From: Oxalobacter sp. | GTDB taxonomy: Bacteria; Pseudomonadota; Gammaproteobacteria; Burkholderiales; Burkholderiaceae_D | Direction of reading: 5' to 3' | Assembly: GCA_016291665.1 (NCBI GenBank) | Contig: JAEEYE010000003.1 | Location: 1 to 64,000, forward strand | Length of the DNA: 64,000 nt | In this document: positions 1 through 6,803 of the stretch, one piece after another | Layout: each line of letters starts with the position of its first letter | Position numbering within the stretch: position 1 is the stretch's first letter | Program-made: the position numbers and the translations under genes | Notes under the pieces: model-generated | The model's database searches: none | What the model was told of the DNA's origin: nothing | What the model saw: only the letters and a program-made list of their open reading frames with translations

Positions 1-92
1 GCTTGATGAAACCCCCATACGGTGACTGAACTTACACCTTATGCTTCCCGTCAACCTTCATTACTTACACTCCCCTATAAAAATATCCAGAA

Positions 93-122
93 TTAAGATG
101 GCTTTTCTCTATGTGTTATAAT
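93..122 (+). promoter_or_regulatory. Putative sigma-70 promoter
   Basis: A perfect TATAAT lies at 117-122, with TTAAGA at 93-98 as a weak -35 and an 18-bp spacer. It points at the small ORF starting at 165. The spacer and the start codon carry the two arms of a 12-bp inverted repeat (98-109 and 155-166). Confidence 0.4.
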
Positions 123-164
123 GGAATCTCGAAATATTCAAAAATAAACTAATGGAGAAAAGCC

Positions 165-344
165 ATGAAAAAGAAAGACAAAATGGCTGCATTGAGGTTG
201 TTATATAAAGTCCTTGAAACACAACCAACATTGTTGACAAGTAAACTTGGTAACCATTCCGGGCAGTCAGTAGCCGATTTCTGTATTGGTTTCATAGAAC
301 GTTATTCAGAATGGCGAAATCAGAAGGATCAGTCTGCTGATTGA
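165..344 (+). CDS. Small hypothetical protein (59 aa)
   Basis: The product is a 59-residue protein that starts with a lysine-rich stretch (MKKKDK) and ends QKDQSAD. I do not recognise the family. A GGAGAAAA ribosome-binding site sits just before the ATG and a TATAAT box lies upstream, which supports translation. The last 53 bp overlap a 45-residue ORF on the other strand (292-429), so at most one of the two may be real. It lies at the left end of the visible part of the phage-like element. Confidence 0.4.
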   Translation: MKKKDKMAALRLLYKVLETQPTLLTSKLGNHSGQSVADFCIGFIERYSEWRNQKDQSAD

Positions 345-429
345 CTTTTTTAAACTCTTTTACAAGAAGCTGTCTCGCATTAGCAGCAGCTTCTTGCGAC
401 CAACCATCAGTTAGTTCCCTCCTTTTCAT
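292..429 (-). CDS. Small hypothetical protein (45 aa), end of micro-gene string
   Basis: The ORF runs from an ATG at 429 to a TGA at 292-294. Its product starts MKRRELTDGWSQEAAANARQ and is mostly helical and basic. The ATG overlaps the TGA of the upstream reading frame that ends WPELADKGE, in the arrangement TGATG. The same TGATG junction after a WPEL motif occurs again at 914-918. That arrangement is the main support. It overlaps the plus-strand ORF at 165-344. Function unknown. Confidence 0.35.
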   Translation of the reverse strand: MKRRELTDGWSQEAAANARQLLVKEFKKVNQQTDPSDFAILNNVL

Positions 430-506
430 CACTCCCCCTTATCAGCCAACTCTGGCCAGATAGGAGGTCTTCCCCCCGTGCTAGAATGAAAGTGCTCAAT
501 TTTCAT
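429..506 (-). CDS. Micro-ORF ending in the WPEL motif (25 aa)
   Basis: This is a 25-residue frame from ATG 506 ending IWPELADKGE. The closing motif matches the C-terminus of the Cro-like protein (WPELAEKGQEP) and of the 34-residue ORF at 916-1020 (WPELSEKGE). It could be a leader peptide coupled to the next gene, or only the retained 3' end of a lost cro-like or membrane gene left by recombination. No good ribosome-binding site is seen. Confidence 0.25.
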   Translation of the reverse strand: MKIEHFHSSTGGRPPIWPELADKGE

Positions 507-534
507 CAATCCGCACAAAGAGAAGACCTTGACC

Positions 535-819
535 ATGAAAATCACAAGTCCAGACGGAACTGAAACCAAACTGTTTGAGGACGGCCGTGTTAAATCCAAC
601 GTCAACAGGCTTGTAACCGCTGGATACTCATGCCGATGCGGTGCGTCATACAAGGTATCGTTCGAATACCCGGACAAACTACAGAAGGTGCAGAATGGCG
701 GCATAGACCTGTCGCCAGCGAAGTGCCCGATCTGCGGAAACACCATCATTTTTCCTCCGGGAGTTTATGTATTAAACGGACACCATCTGGAATGGCAACC
801 CCTTCCGCAGACACATTGA
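535..819 (+). CDS. Zinc-ribbon-like hypothetical protein
   Basis: The protein has 94 residues counting from ATG 535; an in-frame TTG lies 6 bp upstream. It has a CRC motif and, about 45 residues later, CPICG, which together can form a zinc ribbon. The N-terminus reads like a small beta-rich phage protein (MKITSPDGTETKLFEDGRVK). It lies on the strand opposite to the micro-gene string and its last 74 bp overlap the 56-residue minus-strand ORF at 746-916. Function unknown. Confidence 0.5.
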   Translation: MKITSPDGTETKLFEDGRVKSNVNRLVTAGYSCRCGASYKVSFEYPDKLQKVQNGGIDLSPAKCPICGNTIIFPPGVYVLNGHHLEWQPLPQTH

Positions 820-916
820 TCGTTCCGTCGTAATGGATCACCGCTTCACCTTTTTCATTGAAGGTGATGATGCTTTTTTCAGGAAGCTCAATCCTGACGT
901 TCCCTTTTAGTTCCAT
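746..916 (-). CDS. Small hypothetical phage-type protein (56 aa)
   Basis: The product has 56 residues, starting MELKGNVRIELPEKSIITFN and ending KLPEEK. It looks like a compact beta-strand protein. Its ATG (916-914) overlaps by one base the TGA of the 34-residue ORF upstream (TGATG), which suggests coupled translation in the cro operon. The preceding GAGAAAGGGGAG supplies a Shine-Dalgarno sequence. It overlaps the 3' end of the plus-strand gene at 535-819. No family recognised. Confidence 0.5.
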   Translation of the reverse strand: MELKGNVRIELPEKSIITFNEKGEAVIHYDGTINVSAEGVAIPDGVRLIHKLPEEK

Positions 917-1020
917 CACTCCCCTTTCTCAGACAGCTCTGGCCAGAAAACCGCCATCGCAATGCTGGCCAGCGCCCAGCCGCAAAGTCCGACCCGTAAA
1001 AAAACAGCTTCCCAGTCCAT
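916..1020 (-). CDS. Single-span membrane micro-protein (34 aa)
   Basis: The 34-residue product begins MDWEAVFLRVGLCGWALASI and is almost wholly one hydrophobic segment, ending with WPELSEKGE. A GGAGG ribosome-binding site lies 7 bp upstream of the ATG, only a few bases after the stop of the 68-residue gene. It therefore fits as the third gene of the operon that starts with cro. It may be a membrane-acting phage peptide such as a holin-like or exclusion factor, but that is a guess. Confidence 0.5.
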   Translation of the reverse strand: MDWEAVFLRVGLCGWALASIAMAVFWPELSEKGE

Positions 1021-1030
1021 CACGCCTCCA

Positions 1031-1237
1031 TCACCATCCATAAATCAAAGGCCCGACAAAGAACATTGGCAAAGCGAACGTCATCAATCCCAGACAGATA
1101 GCCAGCAAAACAAAAACCTCAAAAGGGACATCATGTTTAAGAGTCCAACGGATTAATCTGCCAAACAGACAAATATTGATGCCCATCAGAAGAAGATTCA
1201 CTGACACGGTCAGCCAGTACTTCTGAGAAAACGTCAT
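1031..1237 (-). CDS. Two-span membrane protein of the cro operon (68 aa)
   Basis: Starting at ATG 1237, the product has 68 residues with two hydrophobic segments, about residues 6-24 and 40-62. The ATG overlaps the cro stop as ATGA, a sign of coupled translation, so this start is preferred over the longer open frame. Small two-span proteins in phage early regions include holin-like and superinfection-exclusion factors, but nothing here decides between these. Confidence 0.6.
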   Translation of the reverse strand: MTFSQKYWLTVSVNLLLMGINICLFGRLIRWTLKHDVPFEVFVLLAICLGLMTFALPMFFVGPLIYGW

Positions 1238-1455
1238 GGCTCTTGCCCCTTTTCCGCCAGTTCTGGCCAGATGTCCTGATACAGGACTCCCTGTTTTTGA
1301 CATAGTCGAATCAAAGCAATAAGCACCTTCGATGATGGATTCTTGTTTTTTCCAGAAAGAATCTCCGAGACGCTTGGCTGTGAGCAGCCAACGCTTCTCG
1401 CAATGTCAATTTGGGTTAGCCCACTGTCAATCAATCGTCGAATTATAGATTTCAT
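1234..1455 (-). CDS. Cro-like XRE-family repressor
   Basis: The product has 73 residues with a helix-turn-helix: LTQIDIARSVGCSQPSVSEI at about residues 13-32. It is transcribed away from the S24-type repressor gene at 1555, which is the classic cro/cI switch arrangement. The start at 1455 is chosen because it gives a compact Cro-sized protein; the open frame continues upstream through the operator region. The C-terminus WPELAEKGQEP recurs in two downstream micro-ORFs. Its likely role is to turn off the repressor promoter during lytic growth. Confidence 0.75.
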   Translation of the reverse strand: MKSIIRRLIDSGLTQIDIARSVGCSQPSVSEILSGKNKNPSSKVLIALIRLCQKQGVLYQDIWPELAEKGQEP

Positions 1456-1526
1456 AAAATTTATTATAGATATGTCTATGATTTGTGTAAAGACAAATCT
1501 ATATTTTGTTTTATTAGAATATCTAT
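1445..1526. promoter_or_regulatory. Cro/repressor operator cluster
   Basis: The intergenic region between cro and the repressor holds a clear dyad ATAGATATGTCTAT at 1466-1479, a near copy AAAGACAAATCTAT at 1489-1502 (23 bp centre to centre), a degenerate copy around 1514-1526 and a half site ATAGA at 1445-1449. The spacing of about 21-24 bp places them on one DNA face, as in lambda-type operators. The same dyad occurs three times at 6804-6863. Confidence 0.7.
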
Positions 1527-1554
1527 ATTTGCTGACTGCACTGGAGGATAAGGC

Positions 1555-2199
1555 ATGAGTAGTTTCGGCGAGAGGGTCAAAGAGGCCCGTATAGAGAAAG
1601 GCTTCACCCAAGAAGCATTTGCTAAAAAATTGGGCTTGAAGCAGGGAACAATTTCCGACATTGAAAGAGGAAAAACCAAAAATTCTCCAGTCACATGGAA
1701 GATGGCTGAACTATGTGGCGTTCATAGTGAATGGTTGCAGACAGGCAAAGGAGAGAAGTACTCGAACATCCAGAAGCAATCTCAATCCAAAGATTTAATC
1801 ACAGAGATTCAGACGATAAAAATTCATGAAGGCTCTGCAGCACCAGATACATATACCGTTCTGAATCAAACCCTCGAATCCGTCAACCTCAAACCAGAAG
1901 ATGCGCGGATCCTACAGACAGACAGCCTCAACATGTCTCCCACTATCGGGAGAGGTTCTCAAGTGCTGATTGATACATCAGACACCACACCAATAGAAGG
2001 AGGCATCTACCTCATTCAAGACGGGGAACACATGGCACTAAAACGCCTTATCTACGAATACAGCTACTTGGTCATGGATAGTGTCTGGATGATGAAAAAC
2101 GACAACCCCAACAAACAGGAATACCCGGACAAATTCCTGCCACAGACTGGCAAGGCAAGAATTATTGGTCGTGTCGTTTGGTATGACAACAGAATTTAA
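1555..2199 (+). CDS. Phage repressor, XRE HTH with S24/LexA-like domain
   Basis: The 214-residue protein has an N-terminal helix-turn-helix (about residues 5-62, with FTQEAFAKKLGLKQGTISDI) and a C-terminal S24-type fold (about 105-214). It is the likely CI-type repressor that keeps the element silent. In S24 proteins a serine directly before Met is the self-cleavage nucleophile; here that place is Asn126 (S-L-N-M-S-P-T-I). The general-base lysine appears present as Lys163 (ALKRL). If the alignment holds, the repressor may not cleave itself. Three AT-rich genes follow 10 bp downstream, probably on the same transcript. Confidence 0.85.
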   Translation: MSSFGERVKEARIEKGFTQEAFAKKLGLKQGTISDIERGKTKNSPVTWKMAELCGVHSEWLQTGKGEKYSNIQKQSQSKDLITEIQTIKIHEGSAAPDTYTVLNQTLESVNLKPEDARILQTDSLNMSPTIGRGSQVLIDTSDTTPIEGGIYLIQDGEHMALKRLIYEYSYLVMDSVWMMKNDNPNKQEYPDKFLPQTGKARIIGRVVWYDNRI

Positions 2200-2208
2200 A
2201 GGACAATC

Positions 2209-3033
2209 ATGTACAACATAACAAAAACTGATGAATTTGGTCCCAATGGAATGCAATTAAATTTTTATGTAGATAATAACTTAGGAAATGAAGAACTTTA
2301 TATATATGCTCCGAATAATAAAGGATTAGTTAATGCAGGTTACTTTACCGAGAAATGGGGAAATGAATCTTTTCCAATATTTTCACAGATTCTTTATTTA
2401 AATGAACTTTTAAAAGAAATTTATAAATCTAATTCTTTAATTTTTGAAGAAGAAAAAGATATAAATGAACTTGGAAAAGAAATAGAAAAAAAGGTAAAAA
2501 AACACCAGAACAAATCAATACCAACAAACGAATTTAATGAAATTCAAAAATTGGTATCAGAAATAAATAATAGTATAAAAAAACACAAGCTAAAACAAAA
2601 AGAATTTCTATTTATTAATTTACGAATACAAAACTTTGTTTATATGTTAAACAAAGTTTTATTGCTATTTGTTTTTACTATTGAAAAAAAATATTTTGAG
2701 AAAAATAAACCAAAAAAGTACAACTTTATAAAAAATATTGGCGACTTCTTGAGCAGAAGAAACAAATCAGAATTTTCAGAAATATACAAAGAAATCAATG
2801 AATCTTTAACATCAATTCAATTGTTTGAAATTATATCTGCACTTAACGATATATATCAATCTCAAAATATGCTCAACGCAAATAGATTGTTGGGACCGAA
2901 TCAACCAATAATTGTTGCTGTTGAACCATATAACAAAGACGGGTATGATTATGTGTTCCATAATCATTCAATACAACAGGTTGTACTGGCTTTTAATAAT
3001 TTTTTAAAAGACATGGGGTTCTACAATGAATAG
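2209..3033 (+). CDS. Hypothetical AT-rich cargo protein, cassette gene 1
   Basis: The product has 274 residues, is mostly helical and very rich in Lys, Asn and Ile, and has no membrane segment or motif that I recognise. It starts 10 bp after the repressor stop with an AAAGGA ribosome-binding site. Base composition is far more AT-rich than its neighbours, which indicates recent transfer. It overlaps the next gene by 8 bp. Genes placed directly behind a prophage repressor are often expressed in the lysogen and often act in superinfection exclusion or defence; that role is inferred from position only. Confidence 0.75.
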   Translation: MYNITKTDEFGPNGMQLNFYVDNNLGNEELYIYAPNNKGLVNAGYFTEKWGNESFPIFSQILYLNELLKEIYKSNSLIFEEEKDINELGKEIEKKVKKHQNKSIPTNEFNEIQKLVSEINNSIKKHKLKQKEFLFINLRIQNFVYMLNKVLLLFVFTIEKKYFEKNKPKKYNFIKNIGDFLSRRNKSEFSEIYKEINESLTSIQLFEIISALNDIYQSQNMLNANRLLGPNQPIIVAVEPYNKDGYDYVFHNHSIQQVVLAFNNFLKDMGFYNE

Positions 3034-3922
3034 TATAACGCCAGTATCATCCGCTTACACTAATTATTATACTCAAACAACAGGCATCCCAACAAGAAAA
3101 AGAAAAGTCAATTTTTACAGAAATAAAGATTTATATATCACTAATTTATTTAATAACGATTTATTATATTTAAATAATGCCCTTATAAAAATCAAAGATT
3201 TAAGACTTTACAAGACACCATCTGATGTTTTAGAGGCTATTAAATCAGGTAATATTATTATAAAAAACGAAGATGATGCTATAACCGTTTTAAAATATGC
3301 TATCAACAATGAAATAACAAACAATAAATTGAATATTGATTTTCAAGGATGGCCAAGCCTGTCAATCGAGTACAAGGGGAAAGGATATAATGGAACCATT
3401 ACTCCTGAAATTGCAAATGCCATCTTAGATTTACAAAATGCTTTAAACAGAACATTTTGTCTTTTTGTTTACGGAAAAAATGATGCTAGGTTACTAAAAA
3501 AACAGAATCGTGTTGAAACAAATTTAAAAGTAAAAATTAGACAAGGAAGCACTTTCTCTGAATGGTTAGGTTTAGATAATTTTTTCAAGAAACTTGCCGA
3601 AGGAATAATAAATATGCCTCCAAAATATTTTGTTATAACTGTCCTTGGATGCGCACTCATTACAGGAATTTATTTTGCATATGCCCATTACAATGACAAT
3701 CAAAAAGAGATTGAACTAGCTAGAATTTCTAAAGAACGGGACGTAGAACTTTCAAAAACCGAACTTGAAAAACAGAAAGTCTTAGCGGATGCTATAAGTA
3801 TTATTCCACAACTTAAAAACGTGTCAGAAAACATTGGAAAAGCAAAACAAAGCCTCCAAGACAGCAAGGGCAATGCTGATTCCATGTTTATAAATAGTAA
3901 GAAAATACAACACCACCCTTAA
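3026..3922 (+). CDS. Hypothetical membrane-anchored coiled-coil protein, cassette gene 2
   Basis: The 298-residue product has a large N-terminal soluble part (about 1-195), one membrane segment (about 200-222, FVITVLGCALITGIYFAYAH) and a charged coiled coil (about 225-262). Family not recognised. The stop at 3920-3922 may not be the original one: a one-base shift in the A run at 3902-3905 opens a frame that continues 60 bp and ends PQKDPPKK with a TGA overlapping the next ATG (ATGA, 3983-3986). So the C-terminus may be frameshifted or made by programmed slippage. Confidence 0.75.
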   Translation: MNSITPVSSAYTNYYTQTTGIPTRKRKVNFYRNKDLYITNLFNNDLLYLNNALIKIKDLRLYKTPSDVLEAIKSGNIIIKNEDDAITVLKYAINNEITNNKLNIDFQGWPSLSIEYKGKGYNGTITPEIANAILDLQNALNRTFCLFVYGKNDARLLKKQNRVETNLKVKIRQGSTFSEWLGLDNFFKKLAEGIINMPPKYFVITVLGCALITGIYFAYAHYNDNQKEIELARISKERDVELSKTELEKQKVLADAISIIPQLKNVSENIGKAKQSLQDSKGNADSMFINSKKIQHHP

Positions 3923-3982
3923 AACAATACCTGAATTGCCTAAGACACAGTCAGCCCAACCACAAAAAGACCCACCCAAGAA

Positions 3983-4762
3983 ATGAGCAACCAATCTTTT
4001 CCTAACAACAGTCAATCTTCCAGTCGTTGGTGGGAATATTATCTCGCAAGATACCTATTACCATCTATTACAGGCGCTCTTATTGTACTCTGGTTAACAA
4101 AACCATATTTCTGTTTATATTTTAATGAAAATCCATTTAAAAAATCGACATTTTATATTACTTTGTTGCTATTAGGTTTTGCCTATTGTTACATTGCATC
4201 ATTCCCCGCACTAGTATTTCATTCAATTAGAGAAATATTTTTCAACAAAAGCAAAGTAACAAATAAAAATATTTTAAATAAATATCCTTGCGCTATAACA
4301 ATTATTTTTTTAATTGCCTTTTCTACAGTAATAGCAATTCCGTTTACTTTAGAATTATTTAATAGTGAATATTTTATCATTGAAAAATATTACCAAATTA
4401 TCTTATTAATTACATTTCTAATTTTCTCTGGAATACAGGTTGCTTTTATAATATTTGGAAAGAGCACCCAGTTCGATTACCTTATGTTATTGTCAGATCA
4501 TAGGGCAAAATCAACTAACGATATAACTGATTCCTATCGACATCTTAGAGAACATGGCAATACAGGTTTAATATTTATTTTAGAAATATTGTTAGCAATT
4601 CCTTGTTATACAATTCTGACAGGCAATTATGAATTTAAATTTCAATTTCTTATAGCAATTTCGGTTATATGGTCACTTCCTGGAGCATGCGTATATTTCC
4701 TAGGGCAATATTTTGAATATCGATTTGCAACAGATAAAAAAGAAGATAGCCTACCTGGTTAA
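3983..4762 (+). CDS. Polytopic hypothetical membrane protein, cassette gene 3
   Basis: The 259-residue protein has about six hydrophobic segments (near 30-48, 60-80, 105-125, 140-160, 195-215 and 220-242), with the cytoplasmic or periplasmic loops rich in Lys and Asn. No family recognised. It shares the strong AT bias of the two preceding genes and its ATG overlaps the frame that extends gene 2. A soluble protein, a membrane-anchored coiled coil and a polytopic membrane protein encoded together suggest a membrane-bound complex. Confidence 0.7.
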   Translation: MSNQSFPNNSQSSSRWWEYYLARYLLPSITGALIVLWLTKPYFCLYFNENPFKKSTFYITLLLLGFAYCYIASFPALVFHSIREIFFNKSKVTNKNILNKYPCAITIIFLIAFSTVIAIPFTLELFNSEYFIIEKYYQIILLITFLIFSGIQVAFIIFGKSTQFDYLMLLSDHRAKSTNDITDSYRHLREHGNTGLIFILEILLAIPCYTILTGNYEFKFQFLIAISVIWSLPGACVYFLGQYFEYRFATDKKEDSLPG

Positions 4763-4848
4763 AATAAGACCATCATAATCCTTAGCCATATCTATTGAGT
4801 CGGGTAGAGCTGTACCCCATCTGAACCACCCTCCCCATCCTTTGCCAT

Positions 4849-4903
4849 CTGTACGGAATCCCCGTACAGTTCCCTTGCCTGACTTACCTTTTTTTGGTAA
4901 TAT
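4849..4903 (+). promoter_or_regulatory. Promoter and palindrome upstream of toxin-antitoxin pair
   Basis: TTGCCT at 4875-4880 and TAATAT at 4898-4903, 17 bp apart, form a plausible sigma-70 promoter. Directly upstream is a perfect 8-bp inverted repeat, CTGTACGG-N5-CCGTACAG (4849-4869), a likely binding site for the HigA-type antitoxin. Confidence 0.5.
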
Positions 4904-4925
4904 CCATCAAAAACAAGGAAAGACC

Positions 4926-5234
4926 ATGACAGACAGCAACGCGTGGGAAGTCGAGATCACAGGCAGAGCCAGGAAACAGCAGAAAGCACTGCCCGCCAAC
5001 ATCAAGAATGCCCTTAAACTTCTCCTGGGCGATTTGAGGAAATACGGTCCAGAAGCTGATAAATGGCAAAACTACAGCAAACTGGCAGGCAAGAAAGACT
5101 ATTACCACTGCCACCTGAACAAAGGGCATCCCCGTTATGTCGCCGTTTGGAAAGTCACCGATTACGAAATCAAACTGATGGAGGTACGCTATGTTGGCAC
5201 CCATGAAAATGCGGACTACCGCCGGATCAACTAA
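4926..5234 (+). CDS. RelE/HigB-type toxin
   Basis: The 102-residue basic protein shows RelE/ParE-superfamily features: a helical N-terminus (ARKQQKALPANIKNALKLLL) followed by beta strands with YYHCHLNKGHPRYVAVWKV and KLMEVRYVGTHENADY. Proteins of this class usually cleave mRNA on the ribosome. The ATG at 4926 follows an AAGGAAAGA ribosome-binding site. It overlaps the helix-turn-helix gene downstream by 44 bp, and the toxin-first order is that of higBA modules. Which toxin subfamily it belongs to cannot be settled here. Confidence 0.8.
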   Translation: MTDSNAWEVEITGRARKQQKALPANIKNALKLLLGDLRKYGPEADKWQNYSKLAGKKDYYHCHLNKGHPRYVAVWKVTDYEIKLMEVRYVGTHENADYRRIN

Positions 5235-5562
5235 AATCACCCTCACCATACCGGCATGCCTGACAGATGAAATCGCAGCAGGCATCCAGCAGGTGGTCGA
5301 ACAGGCACAGAAAAAATATGACGAATCCATCGATGACGACAAGCTCTACACCATTGAGGAAGTCTTTGGGGAAATCACCCCGGGCGACTGCATGCGGGGA
5401 CTGCGGGCAAGGGAAGACCTGACCCAGAAACAGCTTGCCGAGAAACTCGGTGTCAGGCCGCACCACATCTCAGAAATGGAAAACGGCCGCCGCACAATCT
5501 CCGTCCAGATGGCGAAGAAAATAGAGTCCATCTTCGGCATAGGCTACAAGGTCTTCCTGTAA
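5191..5562 (+). CDS. HigA-type antitoxin, XRE HTH
   Basis: The 123-residue product carries a helix-turn-helix in its C-terminal half (LTQKQLAEKLGVRPHHISEM, about residues 78-97). The N-terminal part is a helical region that probably neutralises the toxin. The ATG at 5191 lies 6 bp after a perfect GGAGG inside the toxin gene, which fixes the start and suggests coupled translation. It probably represses its own promoter through the palindrome at 4849-4869. In the element it may serve stabilisation or anti-phage abortive infection. Confidence 0.8.
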   Translation: MLAPMKMRTTAGSTKITLTIPACLTDEIAAGIQQVVEQAQKKYDESIDDDKLYTIEEVFGEITPGDCMRGLRAREDLTQKQLAEKLGVRPHHISEMENGRRTISVQMAKKIESIFGIGYKVFL

Positions 5563-5584
5563 CCCGCCCCATTCTTCACCCTAC

Positions 5585-5613
5585 AAAGCCACCTCCAAGC
5601 AGGTGGCTTTTTT
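5585..5613 (+). terminator. Rho-independent terminator after the toxin-antitoxin pair
   Basis: The arms AAAGCCACCT and AGGTGGCTTT pair over 10 bp with a 6-base loop and are followed by a T run. A near copy lies at 6738-6763 on the other side of the RhuM gene. Confidence 0.85.
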
Positions 5614-5709
5614 CATGCCCCGCCCTTGACCATTGGCACCACCACCGCTTACCCTTTCGATTCTGAGACATGAAACCGTGACAGTCTGCCACGCCTTGGG
5701 AACACCATC

Positions 5710-6717
5710 ATGAAAGACCAGTTTAAATTCCTGATATACCAGTCAGCAGAAGCCGATGTAACCGTCAATGCCATCATCAAAGATGAGACCATCTGGCTAT
5801 CGCAGAAAGCCATGGCAGACCTATTTGCGGTCACTCCGCAGAATATTACCGTACACCTGAAAAACATCTATACAGAGGGAGAATTGGATGAACAGGCAAC
5901 TTGTAAAGATTTTTTACAAGTTCAAACTGAGGGTTCACGTCAGGTCAAACGGTTAATTGCCTACTACAACCTTGATGCCATCATCTCAGTCGGTTACCGG
6001 GTCAATTCCCGGCGGGCGACCCAGTTCCGCATCTGGGCGACCGGCATCCTGAAAGAATACATGGTCAAAGGTTTTGTCCTGGATGATGAACGCCTGAAAC
6101 AAGGCAGGAGCGCTTTCGGTAAGGACTATTTCGATGAGTTGCTGGAACGTGTCCGCTCAATCCGTGCAAGCGAACGCCGCATCTGGCTGAAGGTCACCGA
6201 CATTTTCCGGGAATGCAGCATCGACTATGACAAAGATGCCACCATCACCCATGACTTCTATGCGATGGTGCAGAACAAGTTCCATTACGCCATCACCGGA
6301 CAGACTGCAGCAGAAATCATCTACAGCAAGGCAGACCGAAGCAAAGACCATATGGGGCTGACAACCTGGAAAAACGCACCGGAAGGCAGGATACTTCAAT
6401 CTGACGTGGTTGTTGCCAAGAACTACCTGGACGAAAACCAGATACGCCGGTTGGAACGGTCAGTCTCTGGCTACTTTGACTACATTGAAGACCTGATTGA
6501 CCGTGAACATATCTTCACAATGGAAGATTTCGCCTCCAGCATCAATGAGTTCCTGGCATTCAGGAAATACCAGATACTTGAGAACAAGGGGCGCATCTCC
6601 AAGAAACTGGCAGACGATAAAGCCAAAGAGGAATACAAGGCATTCAACAAGACCCAGCGCATCAATTCTGACTTTGAACGTGAAGTCCAGAAGATGCTTG
6701 CCAAAAAGAATCAATAA
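5710..6717 (+). CDS. rhuM: RhuM family protein
   Basis: The 335-residue protein matches the RhuM family throughout: an N-terminal DNA-binding-like part (TIWLSQKAMADLFAVTPQNI), the block SVGYRVNSRRATQFRIWAT, and SERRIWLKVTDIFRECSIDY in the middle. RhuM was named from a Salmonella pathogenicity island; the family is common on mobile elements and often sits near defence or toxin genes, with no settled biochemical role. The gene is complete and stands alone between two almost identical terminators, which suggests it was inserted or exchanged as a cassette. Confidence 0.85.
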   Translation: MKDQFKFLIYQSAEADVTVNAIIKDETIWLSQKAMADLFAVTPQNITVHLKNIYTEGELDEQATCKDFLQVQTEGSRQVKRLIAYYNLDAIISVGYRVNSRRATQFRIWATGILKEYMVKGFVLDDERLKQGRSAFGKDYFDELLERVRSIRASERRIWLKVTDIFRECSIDYDKDATITHDFYAMVQNKFHYAITGQTAAEIIYSKADRSKDHMGLTTWKNAPEGRILQSDVVVAKNYLDENQIRRLERSVSGYFDYIEDLIDREHIFTMEDFASSINEFLAFRKYQILENKGRISKKLADDKAKEEYKAFNKTQRINSDFEREVQKMLAKKNQ

Positions 6718-6737
6718 CCCCTCCAATTCCTTACCCC

Positions 6738-6763
6738 CAAAGCCACCTTCAGGTGGTTTTTTT
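6738..6763 (+). terminator. Rho-independent terminator after rhuM
   Basis: The stem AAAGCCACC/GGTGGTTTT with a 4-base loop runs into seven T bases. It closely copies the terminator at 5585-5613, including the following CATGCC. Confidence 0.85.
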
Positions 6764-6803
6764 CATGCCTGATTTCCGCTGACTGTTGCATCTTTTTCAA
6801 AAA

